NCBI RefSeq assembly: GCF_016595435.1 | Contig: NZ_JAENIJ010000009.1 | Location: 62,001-126,000, forward strand | Length of the DNA: 64,000 nucleotides | Direction of reading: 5' to 3' | Source: Luteolibacter pohnpeiensis | Lineage (GTDB): Bacteria; Verrucomicrobiota; Verrucomicrobiia; Verrucomicrobiales; Akkermansiaceae | Shown here: in pieces, positions 17,178-25,538 of the stretch | Layout: the number at the start of each line of letters is the position of its first letter | Numbering within the stretch: position 1 is the first letter of the stretch | Translations under genes and position numbers: made by a program | Notes under the pieces: generated by a model | Told to the model about the DNA's origin: nothing | Databases searched by the model: none | The model's input: only the letters and a program-made list of their open reading frames with translations

Positions 17178-18461
17178 CTACGACTTGCCAGTGCGCGCGA
17201 GTTTCCGGTGAGCTCGGGAAAAATGTCCGGCACACAAGGCTGCGATGATGGAAAGCTCACCTGCCAGAAGCAGGGCTGCGCAGACTTCTGATAAAGCCCG
17301 GGCTTTTCCCGCTCCCGCCAGGCCCATCAGTTCCAGGCACGCCTTTTGGCTGGGTAATCCGGTGCCACCACCGACGGTGCCAATCATGATACCCGGAAGG
17401 GTCACCGTCGCGTAAAGATTGCCATCTTCCGTGACTTCAAACCGGGTCACTCCGGTCGCGGATTCTGCAACGCATGCCGCGTCCTGGCCCGTGGCCAGAT
17501 ACAGCGCCGCCAGCCCGTTTGCGAAATGGCCGTGGACACCTATCGTGCCGCTAAGAACTCCTCCGATCGCTGACATTTGCCAATATTCGACCATGGCCTT
17601 CGGTGTCGTATGCAAAAGTTTCGCGACCAATTCGGCTGGGATGATCGCCTCAGCCGTCACTTTTTTCCCACGAGTCGAATGGTATGCACGGGCGCTGGCT
17701 TTTTTATCGCCGGAAAGATTGGATTCCACGTAAAAGCGAAGTGGTGTGACCGGCGCCGTCGCCATGATCTGATCGCATATCGCCTGAGTCGCCAAGGTGA
17801 CCATATTCTGGCCGGAAGCATCTCCCGTGGTGAATTCGAAGTTCAGGTAAACGTGATTCCCTTCAACCGTGCAGCCGATGTCGACCAGTTTCCCATGAGA
17901 GGTCGTCGTCGCTGCAATTCGTTCGAACTCCTCAAACATCGACATCGCCCAAACGACGAACTGGCAGGCTTCGGAAGTGGTTTTGAAAACGAAAGCTGGT
18001 GCACGATTTACATTTTCATAAAGAACCAGAGTCGAGCATCCACCGGCACTTGTTAGAACCCGGCAACCTCGATGATAACTCGCAACCAAGGCAGCTTCCG
18101 TCGTTGCCAGAGGGATCAAAAAGTCTCCTTTTGCAGCCAAACCGTTCACCCGCAGCGGGCCTGCGATACCAATCGGCAAACGAAGGAAGCCGATCGCATT
18201 TTCAATATTGCCCTGATAGGCAGTTACATCATCCGTCACCGAGTCTAACAAGATCTTGCGCAAATCCGGCTTGGCTCCGGATTTCTCCCACCATCGGCTC
18301 ATCCGCTCGCGGGAGACCTTTGCCGTTCCCTGAGAAACCTCCGGCAATCCATCCAAATCGGGCATCAACCTCTGGGCCGCACTGGCCAAATCATCCGGGC
18401 CCAACATCCTCTCCGCATGCAACCGGGTGAGATCTCTCTTTCCTGCCATGGTGGGAACCAT
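17178..18461 (-). CDS. hmgA: Class I hydroxymethylglutaryl-CoA reductase
   Basis: This enzyme reduces HMG-CoA to mevalonate with NAD(P)H, the committed step of the mevalonate isoprenoid pathway. The 427-residue protein has no membrane anchor. Family signatures are ENAIGFLRLPIGIAGPL (88-103), TTGDASGQNM (211-220) and GTVGGGTGLPSQKACLELMG (361-380). All four catalytic residues of the family can be placed: Glu122 in TTEAAL, Lys in SGDKKA (253/254), Asp327 in GQDA, and His413 in CAGHFSRAH. Most verrucomicrobia are expected to make isoprenoids by the MEP route, so its presence at the head of a lipid operon is notable. A second in-frame ATG at 18449 is an alternative start. Confidence 0.9.
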   Translation of the reverse strand: MVPTMAGKRDLTRLHAERMLGPDDLASAAQRLMPDLDGLPEVSQGTAKVSRERMSRWWEKSGAKPDLRKILLDSVTDDVTAYQGNIENAIGFLRLPIGIAGPLRVNGLAAKGDFLIPLATTEAALVASYHRGCRVLTSAGGCSTLVLYENVNRAPAFVFKTTSEACQFVVWAMSMFEEFERIAATTTSHGKLVDIGCTVEGNHVYLNFEFTTGDASGQNMVTLATQAICDQIMATAPVTPLRFYVESNLSGDKKASARAYHSTRGKKVTAEAIIPAELVAKLLHTTPKAMVEYWQMSAIGGVLSGTIGVHGHFANGLAALYLATGQDAACVAESATGVTRFEVTEDGNLYATVTLPGIMIGTVGGGTGLPSQKACLELMGLAGAGKARALSEVCAALLLAGELSIIAALCAGHFSRAHRKLARTGKS

Positions 18462-18544
18462 CGTGTGAGGCTGCCCTGAGTCAACGACATTTCGATCGCA
18501 GGAATTTGTATCCTATTCGGTTGGAATATACCGCTAAAAACCAC

Positions 18545-18576
18545 AAAAAGCCCCGCGGTTTCCCGTGGGGCTTTTT
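18545..18576 (-). terminator. Rho-independent terminator after typA
   Basis: A 14-bp stem with a single G-T pair (AAAAAGCCCCGCGG pairing with CCGTGGGGCTTTTT) and a 4-nt loop lies 40 bp beyond the typA stop codon. It reads as a GC hairpin ending in a T-run on both strands. It separates typA from the HMG-CoA reductase operon, so that operon needs its own promoter within 18462-18544. Confidence 0.9.
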
Positions 18577-18615
18577 GGAATTGATTGGGGTGGAAGCAGA
18601 ACTTCCGATACCGGA

Positions 18616-20463
18616 TCAGCCGCGGTTGCTGCGGTCTTCGGCGCCTGCGCCGACTTTGGCAGCGCGCTTGCGGGCGTTGGCATCGAGGATGCGCTTGCGC
18701 AGGCGGATGTTTTGCGGGGTCGCTTCCACCAGCTCGTCCGCGTCGATGTATTCGATCGCACGCTCAAGCGAGAATCGCACCGGAGGGGTGAGCTTGGAAG
18801 TTTTGTCCTTACCGGAGGAACGCATGTTATCGAGGTGCTTTTCCTTCACAGGGTTGACCGGAAGGTCGCCGACCCGTGGGTTTTCACCCACCAACATGCC
18901 GCCGTAAACCGCGTCGCCAGGGGCAACGAACAGGATGCCGCGATCTTCGAGGGATTGCAGCGAGAACGGGGTGGCAGCGCCGGCTTCCATCGAAACCAGG
19001 GTGCCGGTGGTGCGGTTCTGGATTTCACCGGCGTGCGGTGCGTATTCCTTGAAAAGGTGGGACATGATGCCGTGACCGGAAGTCAGGTTCACGAGCTCGG
19101 TTTCGAAGCCGATCAAACCGCGGGTTGGGATGGTGGCTTGGATGAACACACGGCCGGATGCCTCGGTGTCCATGTTTTCCATCATGCCTTTGCGGTTCAT
19201 CAAGATCTTGAGGATGCCCTGGGTGTAATCGCCTGGAGCCTCAACATAGAGTGTTTCGAAAGGCTCAAGCAATTGGCCACCTGCATCGCGGCGGAAAATC
19301 ACGACAGGTCGGGAAACCAGCACCTCGAAACCTTCGCGGCGCATTTGCTCCACCAAAACGGCGATCTGCATCGAGCCACGGGCGGAAACGTCGAACACAC
19401 CGGATTGGTCGGTATCTTCCACGGTGATCGAAATGTTGGTCTTCAGCTCGCGCATCAGGCGATCGCGAATCGCACGGGAAGTCACGTGCTTGCCTTCCTT
19501 GCCGGCCAGCGGGCCGTCGTTGATCGAGAACTGCATCGAAACGGTCGGAGGATCGATCGCAACGAAAGGAAGCGGCTCTTGTTCGACGGAACCTGCGAGG
19601 GTTTCACCGATGGCGACGTCTTCGATACCAGCGGCAACGCCGACGATGCCGCCTGCGCTACAACCTTCCGAGTCCGCTGTTGCGAGGCCGGAGTAGGTGA
19701 AGGTTTTCATCACCTTCGATTGAACTTTGGTGCCGTCCTCGCGGAGGAGGTAAACGGTGTCGCCTTTTTTCACGCTGCCGCCGAGGACCTTGCCGATGGC
19801 AACACGGCCCACGTAGTCGTCCCACTCGATGTTCGAGACGAGCATGAGAAAAGGGGCTTCCGGGTCAGCTTTTGGCTCAGGGATGTGCTCGACGATCTTT
19901 TCCAGCAAAGGAATGCAGTCTTTGCGCTCACCGTCCGGGCTGTCCATGAAGTAGCCATCGCGGGCGGAGCCGTAAACGAAAGGTGCGTTGAATTGATCTT
20001 CATCGGCGTCCAGATCGAGCAGCAGCTCAAGAACCTGGTCGCGGACTTTTTCAGGAGTGGCGAGCGGGCGGTCGATCTTGTTGATCACCACGATCGGCTT
20101 GAGGCCTTCCTGCATCGCCTTCCGCAGCACGAAGCGGGTTTGCGCTTGAGGACCGCCGGACGCGTCCACCACGAGCAGCACGCCGTCGACCATTTTCATC
20201 ACGCGCTCCACCTCCGCGCCGAAGTCGGCGTGGCCCGGGGTGTCGACGATGTTGATGGTGTAATCGTTCCAAAGAATGGCGGTGTTCTTCGCCTTGATGG
20301 TGATGCCCTTTTCTTTTTCAAGGTCCATCGAATCCATTGCGCGCTCCTGCGTCGCTTGGTTCTCACGGTATGTTCCGCCAGCCTGAAGCAGCTGATCGAC
20401 AAGGGTGGTCTTGCCGTGGTCAACGTGGGCGATGATGGCGAGGTTGCGAATTTTCAGAGACAT
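18616..20463 (-). CDS. typA: Translational GTPase TypA/BipA
   Basis: TypA is a ribosome-associated GTPase of the EF-G family, involved in 50S assembly and stress adaptation. The start at 20463 gives [20 protein letters not shown], placing the P-loop AHVDHGKT near residues 12-19; the longer frame only adds an unrelated leader. Further GTPase signatures are [18 protein letters not shown] (switch I region), DTPGHADFG and INKIDRP. The C-terminal TypA-specific portion has RGLIGFE and [10 protein letters not shown]. The length of 615 residues is normal. Codon choice is strongly biased to G/C-ending codons, as expected of a highly expressed gene. The gene contains no TGTTAGA heptamer. Confidence 0.97.
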   Translation of the reverse strand: MSLKIRNLAIIAHVDHGKTTLVDQLLQAGGTYRENQATQERAMDSMDLEKEKGITIKAKNTAILWNDYTINIVDTPGHADFGAEVERVMKMVDGVLLVVDASGGPQAQTRFVLRKAMQEGLKPIVVINKIDRPLATPEKVRDQVLELLLDLDADEDQFNAPFVYGSARDGYFMDSPDGERKDCIPLLEKIVEHIPEPKADPEAPFLMLVSNIEWDDYVGRVAIGKVLGGSVKKGDTVYLLREDGTKVQSKVMKTFTYSGLATADSEGCSAGGIVGVAAGIEDVAIGETLAGSVEQEPLPFVAIDPPTVSMQFSINDGPLAGKEGKHVTSRAIRDRLMRELKTNISITVEDTDQSGVFDVSARGSMQIAVLVEQMRREGFEVLVSRPVVIFRRDAGGQLLEPFETLYVEAPGDYTQGILKILMNRKGMMENMDTEASGRVFIQATIPTRGLIGFETELVNLTSGHGIMSHLFKEYAPHAGEIQNRTTGTLVSMEAGAATPFSLQSLEDRGILFVAPGDAVYGGMLVGENPRVGDLPVNPVKEKHLDNMRSSGKDKTSKLTPPVRFSLERAIEYIDADELVEATPQNIRLRKRILDANARKRAAKVGAGAEDRSNRG

Positions 20464-20596
20464 GAGAAGTGGAGGTACGGATTGACTTTCCGGGCAGCGG
20501 TGCGGGGCTATGCACGGTTTTTCCGCCTGTGGCAAGGCGGGATTCGCCTAAATTCGGCAGTTTTTTGAAACTTCCGCCCTGAAAAACCGATCAAAA

Positions 20597-23500
20597 TCAC
20601 TGCTTTTCAACCACCCGGAGGCGGAAAAAGCCCTGTCCTGACGGCAACGGCTCCAGCTTCCAGGTCAAAGTCGAATTGCCAGATGCATCCGGCGTTTCCG
20701 CGATCAGAGAAACGGAAGCGCTCGACCAGTTGAGCAAATCGGCAGACCACTCGGGGAAAAGAATGACCTCATCGGCCCCGAGTTTCCGGGAAATGGAAAA
20801 CTCACCATTTGCCGGATTCAACTGCGGCGTCGGCTCCGCCAAAGCGTAGTCGAGCAGATCCTGACCGGGCGCGCGTGAGAACGAATCGGAGCTGCCAGGG
20901 CTGCCATTTGCTTCGCGGCTGGGTCGCCAGGATCGTGGATCGCCAGGAGAGGAAACATCCGTCAACACCAGGCTACGCCCTAAGCCATCTGCTGAGAGAG
21001 GCCAGGGGAATTCCGTGCCGAATTCAAAATCCAGCAAAGTCACTCCGTCGGCCGATTCCAGAATCAGCCGCTCGCCACCATTCGACAGAGCCGTGTCATT
21101 TTCGAACACCCCGGCAACCGGCACGCTGCCGTAAAGCTCGGCAAAGGCGTCTGCATTGCGCACCAGAACCATTCGCTCATCGACGTCGATCGTGCTGCCT
21201 TGTGGGAAGGTGAAATCGATCCCATCGGTGAAAGTCGCCCCAGAAAGATCCAGTGCGGAGCCGCCGACGTTGAGAATTTCCAGAAACTCCGCCTCATCAT
21301 GCGGGTCTTGTGGATGATACGAAATTTCCGAAATCACCAGCTGGCCTGGCTGCGGCAGGGCAGTTCCCACCTGATAATCAGCGACCACCAAGGCACTCCA
21401 TTCGGTGTCGTTTTTGGCCCGAATGCGCAGCGTTTTCTGGCCGACCTCTGACAAATAGATCGGTGTCGCCGTGGCGGAGCGGACTGCAGCCAGTGAAAGA
21501 TTCATGCTGAGGTCACTGCTGGAAGCATTGGCCTGATGGATTTCCACCGCGATGGTATTGCGACCTTCGAGCAGCAGGCTAGGTGGAATGCTTAGGGTCT
21601 CGATGGTGTCCTCAATGGCGCTGTTGGTGTAATAATCGAATGCCGGATCAAGTGGAAGATTCCCCGCAATCCGGCTTCCATTGAGGTAAACCGCGTAGGC
21701 ATCGTCGTATTCGATGGTGAGGGAAAGTGCGGTCGCCGATGCGGCATCCGCCATGTCGAAAGTTTTGCGGAAATAGTAAGTCGCCACTTTCTGGGTGCCA
21801 GCGGTAGCCGGGTCCGCATCGACAATGGGTAAAACCGTGGCTTCGTCGCCATCGCCATAGCCAATTTCGGTGTAACCTTTGGCCCAGGTTCTTGAGTCAA
21901 AGGAAGCAGATCGCCAGGCGGTTCCCTGATTGCTGCCATCCGAAAGATAGCTCCATTCTCCCGATGACCAGGGAATCAGGAATTCGCTGGTGGTGGAGGC
22001 GGTGTAAATCTGTGCGCCCGTCTTCAACCCGCCGCCGATCGCGCGGGGATCACTTCCGTCCGGCATGTAATAAATCGTCGCGCCTGCAGCCCCCTGGATC
22101 GTCACCTCTGTGCCCAACGGCTGGGTGCCGCCAAACGGGAACAAAATCGGCGCATCGAGCGCTGGATAGAGTCCATCGGCTTTCAGTTGGCTCAGCACGA
22201 TCGCATTCCGCTGGGCCGCGTAGGTCACCAGCTCGTTTTGTGCGCTCACCCAATTGTTACGGGTCAATGGGGTGGAGCTCTGTGCATCGCCCCAACGCGC
22301 GCTTTCCGCCGCGATCGAGGTATCGACGAAGGCGCTCAGTTTGCTGAATCGATTTTGCCACGCTTCCCCCGTCAGCGCTCCGCTGTTGAACATGAATTGC
22401 TGCACATGGTCCGCCCAGCGCATGCGGTATTCCGCATTTCCCGTCAGATCCTGATGCAGGAAATACGGGCTGCTGTAGTCAAAATTCGTCTCGAAATCGC
22501 TGTGAAACGGCCCGGTCCGATCTTCGCTCAAACTCAACATCGAGTGCTCGAAATCGTGCACGAAAAACTGGAATCCCTGGCCCGGATTGTTCTCGCGCTG
22601 GCGGCTGGCGAACCAGTTGTTGCTACGACCATTTTCACCCGCCATCAAACTACCGTCGCGATTTCCCATCCAAAACGTCAGCAGCATGTAATCGATCAGA
22701 TTGTCGTCATCCAAAAGCACCGGATCATCGGTCGGCGTGACGCCATCGGCTGCCAGCCCCATCATTTTGAAATAATTCGCGTTGGTGGGTGATGCCGCAT
22801 GGGCCTTGCTGGCATCCCAAAGATCCTGCCACGCCTCCAGGCTGCCGTCGGTCGCACTGATGATCCAGCCGTTATCCGAATCCGATTTCACCACGTCATA
22901 TTCATCCTTATCGCCACCGAAATAAGTTTCGGAGAATGCCGCCTCGGTCCGCTCATCCAAATCGTAAAGCCCCCAATACTGGCCGTTCAAATAGAGATGA
23001 AAGTAACGCACGTGCGACCCCGGTTGCCCCATGTCGAAAATCGCCTGACGGGATGACTCTTCGCGTAAAAACGTGTTTCGCGTATCACCCTCGAACGACC
23101 AGGAGTAGTTTTGCGCCGTACGCAGATCGATTTTGTCAAATTCCTGCGCCGCCTCATCCCCAAACAGCGGATACTCCAGCTTCGTGGGGCCATAGTCCTC
23201 GCGGAAGAACAACCGGAACGAATGCTTCGGGTTGTCCGTCGAGCGCGAGTAGCCGCCGCGGATGCGCAGGCCGGCATTGACCTGAAATTCACTGGTCCCG
23301 TTCGGATGCGTCTCATCCGGCGGGTTGATCCATTCGATCGAGGCCGGGCGTTCCCAAGCAAACCCCCGGCTTCCCGGATTTGAATAAATGCCTTGTGAGC
23401 CATTGATGTTGAACAGATTCGACATCTCCGTCGTCAGCGACACCGTCGGAATCGCCTTCAAGGCCGCCTTGATCGTTTCCTCGCCGCCAATGTCAGGATT

Positions 23501-25435
23501 GGTATGATCCACGATTTCCGGGTCCATGCCGTAGTCCAAAACCTGATCTGTCCCACTAGTGTTTGGCCAATTTCGCGGGGTTGAACCTGTCGGCGACTGG
23601 CGGATGACATCTGCTGGAAAAACGTAAGTCTGCGTCACCACCTCCGTCGGTTCCCAATCGGTGAGAATCGCGCGCACCCGCAGCACCGTCGTCGCAGAAA
23701 CCGAGAGCGGCCCGGTGTAGGTAACTCCGTTGGTTTCGTCCGGGATGGAGCCATTGGTCGTGTAGCGAATCACCGCTCCGGGAGTTGGCGTGCTGATCTG
23801 GAGATTAAATGGCGCATCGAAAATCCCCCGATCCACACTGAATTCCACCGGCTCGACCGTTCCAAGCGAACTTGGCGAGCCGTTGATCCAGCCCGGAGTC
23901 GCCAAGCCATCCCCATAAGCCGCCGGAGCCAAAGTCTGATCCAGGTTTCCCAAAATCAACTCCGGCAACGCCAGAAAACTGCCATCGGTGGTGGATGATT
24001 TCAGACCTTGGATGGCCAAAACGTGCGAGCCCGACTGCAAGGCGGGCAGCCCTGCCGTGAAATTGTAGCCGCTGCGACGCAATGCGTCACCGCTGCCGCG
24101 CGTGGCAGATGCCAGCGAATTCCAAGCCGGGCTTGTCGGCGCATTTCCGGAGGCCATTTTGACTCCGTCCAGCCAGGCAACGAATCCATCATCATAACGC
24201 ATCACCAGAGACGCAGCCGTCGCCGAGGCGACTTCAGAGGAAAACGGCATGCGTAAATAAACACCGGGCTTGCCCGACATCACCGAACTCACATCCGTGC
24301 CGATCAACGTGCTGGTCCCGGCAGGCGTCGTGGTAGCGGCGAGGCCACCATTCGCAACATCGCCGACCAAGCGAAATACGCTTTCGTCAAAGCTGGTGTG
24401 ACTGCCCGGTGCGGCAAAGAACTCCAGGCAATCGCCGCCACCGCCCTCGAACATCACGCTTTGGAACGAGTGGTAACCTGCCGTCAACGAAACCACGCCA
24501 AACCGATCCGCCGGGCTGTGAAACATGTCGTCACGCATGATTTCCGAGCCATCGATCAAAATGCGCCCGCCATCGTCGGTATTCTGGCCAAACGTGTAGA
24601 GACCGGCCGTCGGAATGTAGACATAACCCGTCGCTTCCAAAACGTAGTTCTCACCGCCACCGCCCGGTGGAACGTTGCTGAACGCGAAGTGACTTTCCGG
24701 GCCATCACTCATGAAATTCACCGTGGAATAGACCCCGCTTGTGGAAGAATAAACCAACGAACTGCCCTCCGGCTGAGCCAACACATTCAGCGCGTCACTC
24801 AGCCCGCCGATGCTGCCATTTTTGGAAACCTGGCGCACCGTGATGCCGGGAACCGTGATGCCGTAGCCGAAACCACTCGGGCCGGACGCCCAGGCGGAAT
24901 CATCATAAGCTGCCTGTATCCAGTCCGAGCTCGGGTCTTTATTGCGGGTTGGCACCTGGTATTTTCCCGTCGCCCCCTCAGCCAAAACAGCGGTCGATTG
25001 AAAGCGCAAACCATAGGATTCATCAGGCGCCTGAGCGGGAAATCCCGGATCAAATGATTGCTCAATAGACTCATCAGGCCGGACCAAGGCGAGGAATTCG
25101 CCCCCCTTCGAAAGCGAGAAATTGGTGTGCAATGGCGATCCGGCCGTGCGGCGATTTTTCCCGGATGCCCAGACAACGAGGAACTCGCCCGGTGCCAGGG
25201 AAACGGCCGGAAATTTCCATTGGGTCAAGTTGCTGGACTTGTCCGTCAGGCACCAATTTGCCAACGAAATCGAACTGGTGGTTGGGTTGTGAATCTCGAT
25301 CCAGTCCGAGTAATCGCCGTCTTCGTCAGGAATCGTGGTTTCGTTATCCGCCATGAATTCCGTGATCACCGGCTGGGCAAACCCACCGGAAATAAGGGAA
25401 AATCCGAGAATACCTGACAAAAACGTCACACGCAT
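20597..25435 (-). CDS. Giant secreted protein with lamin-tail, PA14-like and CotH-kinase domains (paralogue 1)
   Basis: The 1,612-residue protein begins with a signal peptide (about 1-20). In order there are a lamin-tail domain (about 21-130, EFMADNETTIPDEDGDYSDW), a PA14-like beta domain (GLYTFGQNTDDGGRILIDG), a chitobiase C-terminal-type domain (IRYTTNGSIPDETNG), and a CotH-type kinase-like domain (about 640-990, with RIRGGYSRSTDNPKHSFRLF, WGLYDLDERTEAAF and HDFEHSM). After that come a galactose-binding-like sandwich (YDDAYAVYLNGSRIAG), a second lamin-tail domain (about 1340-1470) and a terminal module. CotH phosphorylates spore-coat proteins in Bacillus; the target here is unknown, and such proteins may act in surface adhesion or on polysaccharides. 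It follows paralogue 2 by 103 bp. Confidence 0.85.
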   Translation of the reverse strand: MRVTFLSGILGFSLISGGFAQPVITEFMADNETTIPDEDGDYSDWIEIHNPTTSSISLANWCLTDKSSNLTQWKFPAVSLAPGEFLVVWASGKNRRTAGSPLHTNFSLSKGGEFLALVRPDESIEQSFDPGFPAQAPDESYGLRFQSTAVLAEGATGKYQVPTRNKDPSSDWIQAAYDDSAWASGPSGFGYGITVPGITVRQVSKNGSIGGLSDALNVLAQPEGSSLVYSSTSGVYSTVNFMSDGPESHFAFSNVPPGGGGENYVLEATGYVYIPTAGLYTFGQNTDDGGRILIDGSEIMRDDMFHSPADRFGVVSLTAGYHSFQSVMFEGGGGDCLEFFAAPGSHTSFDESVFRLVGDVANGGLAATTTPAGTSTLIGTDVSSVMSGKPGVYLRMPFSSEVASATAASLVMRYDDGFVAWLDGVKMASGNAPTSPAWNSLASATRGSGDALRRSGYNFTAGLPALQSGSHVLAIQGLKSSTTDGSFLALPELILGNLDQTLAPAAYGDGLATPGWINGSPSSLGTVEPVEFSVDRGIFDAPFNLQISTPTPGAVIRYTTNGSIPDETNGVTYTGPLSVSATTVLRVRAILTDWEPTEVVTQTYVFPADVIRQSPTGSTPRNWPNTSGTDQVLDYGMDPEIVDHTNPDIGGEETIKAALKAIPTVSLTTEMSNLFNINGSQGIYSNPGSRGFAWERPASIEWINPPDETHPNGTSEFQVNAGLRIRGGYSRSTDNPKHSFRLFFREDYGPTKLEYPLFGDEAAQEFDKIDLRTAQNYSWSFEGDTRNTFLREESSRQAIFDMGQPGSHVRYFHLYLNGQYWGLYDLDERTEAAFSETYFGGDKDEYDVVKSDSDNGWIISATDGSLEAWQDLWDASKAHAASPTNANYFKMMGLAADGVTPTDDPVLLDDDNLIDYMLLTFWMGNRDGSLMAGENGRSNNWFASRQRENNPGQGFQFFVHDFEHSMLSLSEDRTGPFHSDFETNFDYSSPYFLHQDLTGNAEYRMRWADHVQQFMFNSGALTGEAWQNRFSKLSAFVDTSIAAESARWGDAQSSTPLTRNNWVSAQNELVTYAAQRNAIVLSQLKADGLYPALDAPILFPFGGTQPLGTEVTIQGAAGATIYYMPDGSDPRAIGGGLKTGAQIYTASTTSEFLIPWSSGEWSYLSDGSNQGTAWRSASFDSRTWAKGYTEIGYGDGDEATVLPIVDADPATAGTQKVATYYFRKTFDMADAASATALSLTIEYDDAYAVYLNGSRIAGNLPLDPAFDYYTNSAIEDTIETLSIPPSLLLEGRNTIAVEIHQANASSSDLSMNLSLAAVRSATATPIYLSEVGQKTLRIRAKNDTEWSALVVADYQVGTALPQPGQLVISEISYHPQDPHDEAEFLEILNVGGSALDLSGATFTDGIDFTFPQGSTIDVDERMVLVRNADAFAELYGSVPVAGVFENDTALSNGGERLILESADGVTLLDFEFGTEFPWPLSADGLGRSLVLTDVSSPGDPRSWRPSREANGSPGSSDSFSRAPGQDLLDYALAEPTPQLNPANGEFSISRKLGADEVILFPEWSADLLNWSSASVSLIAETPDASGNSTLTWKLEPLPSGQGFFRLRVVEKQ

Positions 25436-25538
25436 TCTAGTTATCTATTCGCCCGGACCGGGACCTGTCAGCACTCAATTTCGGTCATGCGCAGTTCACA
25501 CAAGTTCCATACCATCAGCAATTCTCCGAAAAATGGAT

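Larger units (their letters stand above)
1555..18250. repeat. Dispersed heptamer TGTTAGA/TCTAACA, 22 copies
   Basis: Exact copies start at 1555, 1850, 2588, 3930, 4641, 4994, 5444, 5917, 6334, 9755, 10263, 10383, 11012, 11333, 12805, 12894, 13100, 14081, 15691, 16618, 18051 and 18244, in both orientations. One-mismatch relatives (CCTAACA, TCTAACC, ACTAACA) lie between them. They are inside genes, across stop codons and in gaps. This is a dispersed short word and not a tandem array; see the findings for the statistics. Confidence 0.7.

Noticed and set aside
20515-20545. Possible terminator CCGCCT-loop-AGGCGG upstream of typA
   Set aside because: The T-run lies on the wrong side of the stem for either strand, so it does not look like an intrinsic terminator.
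18565-20568. A 667-codon open frame on the plus strand opposite typA
   Set aside because: It mirrors the typA codons closely, is His/Asp/Val-rich with no domain, and typA is unmistakable on the other strand. Long antisense frames are common in G+C-rich genes.
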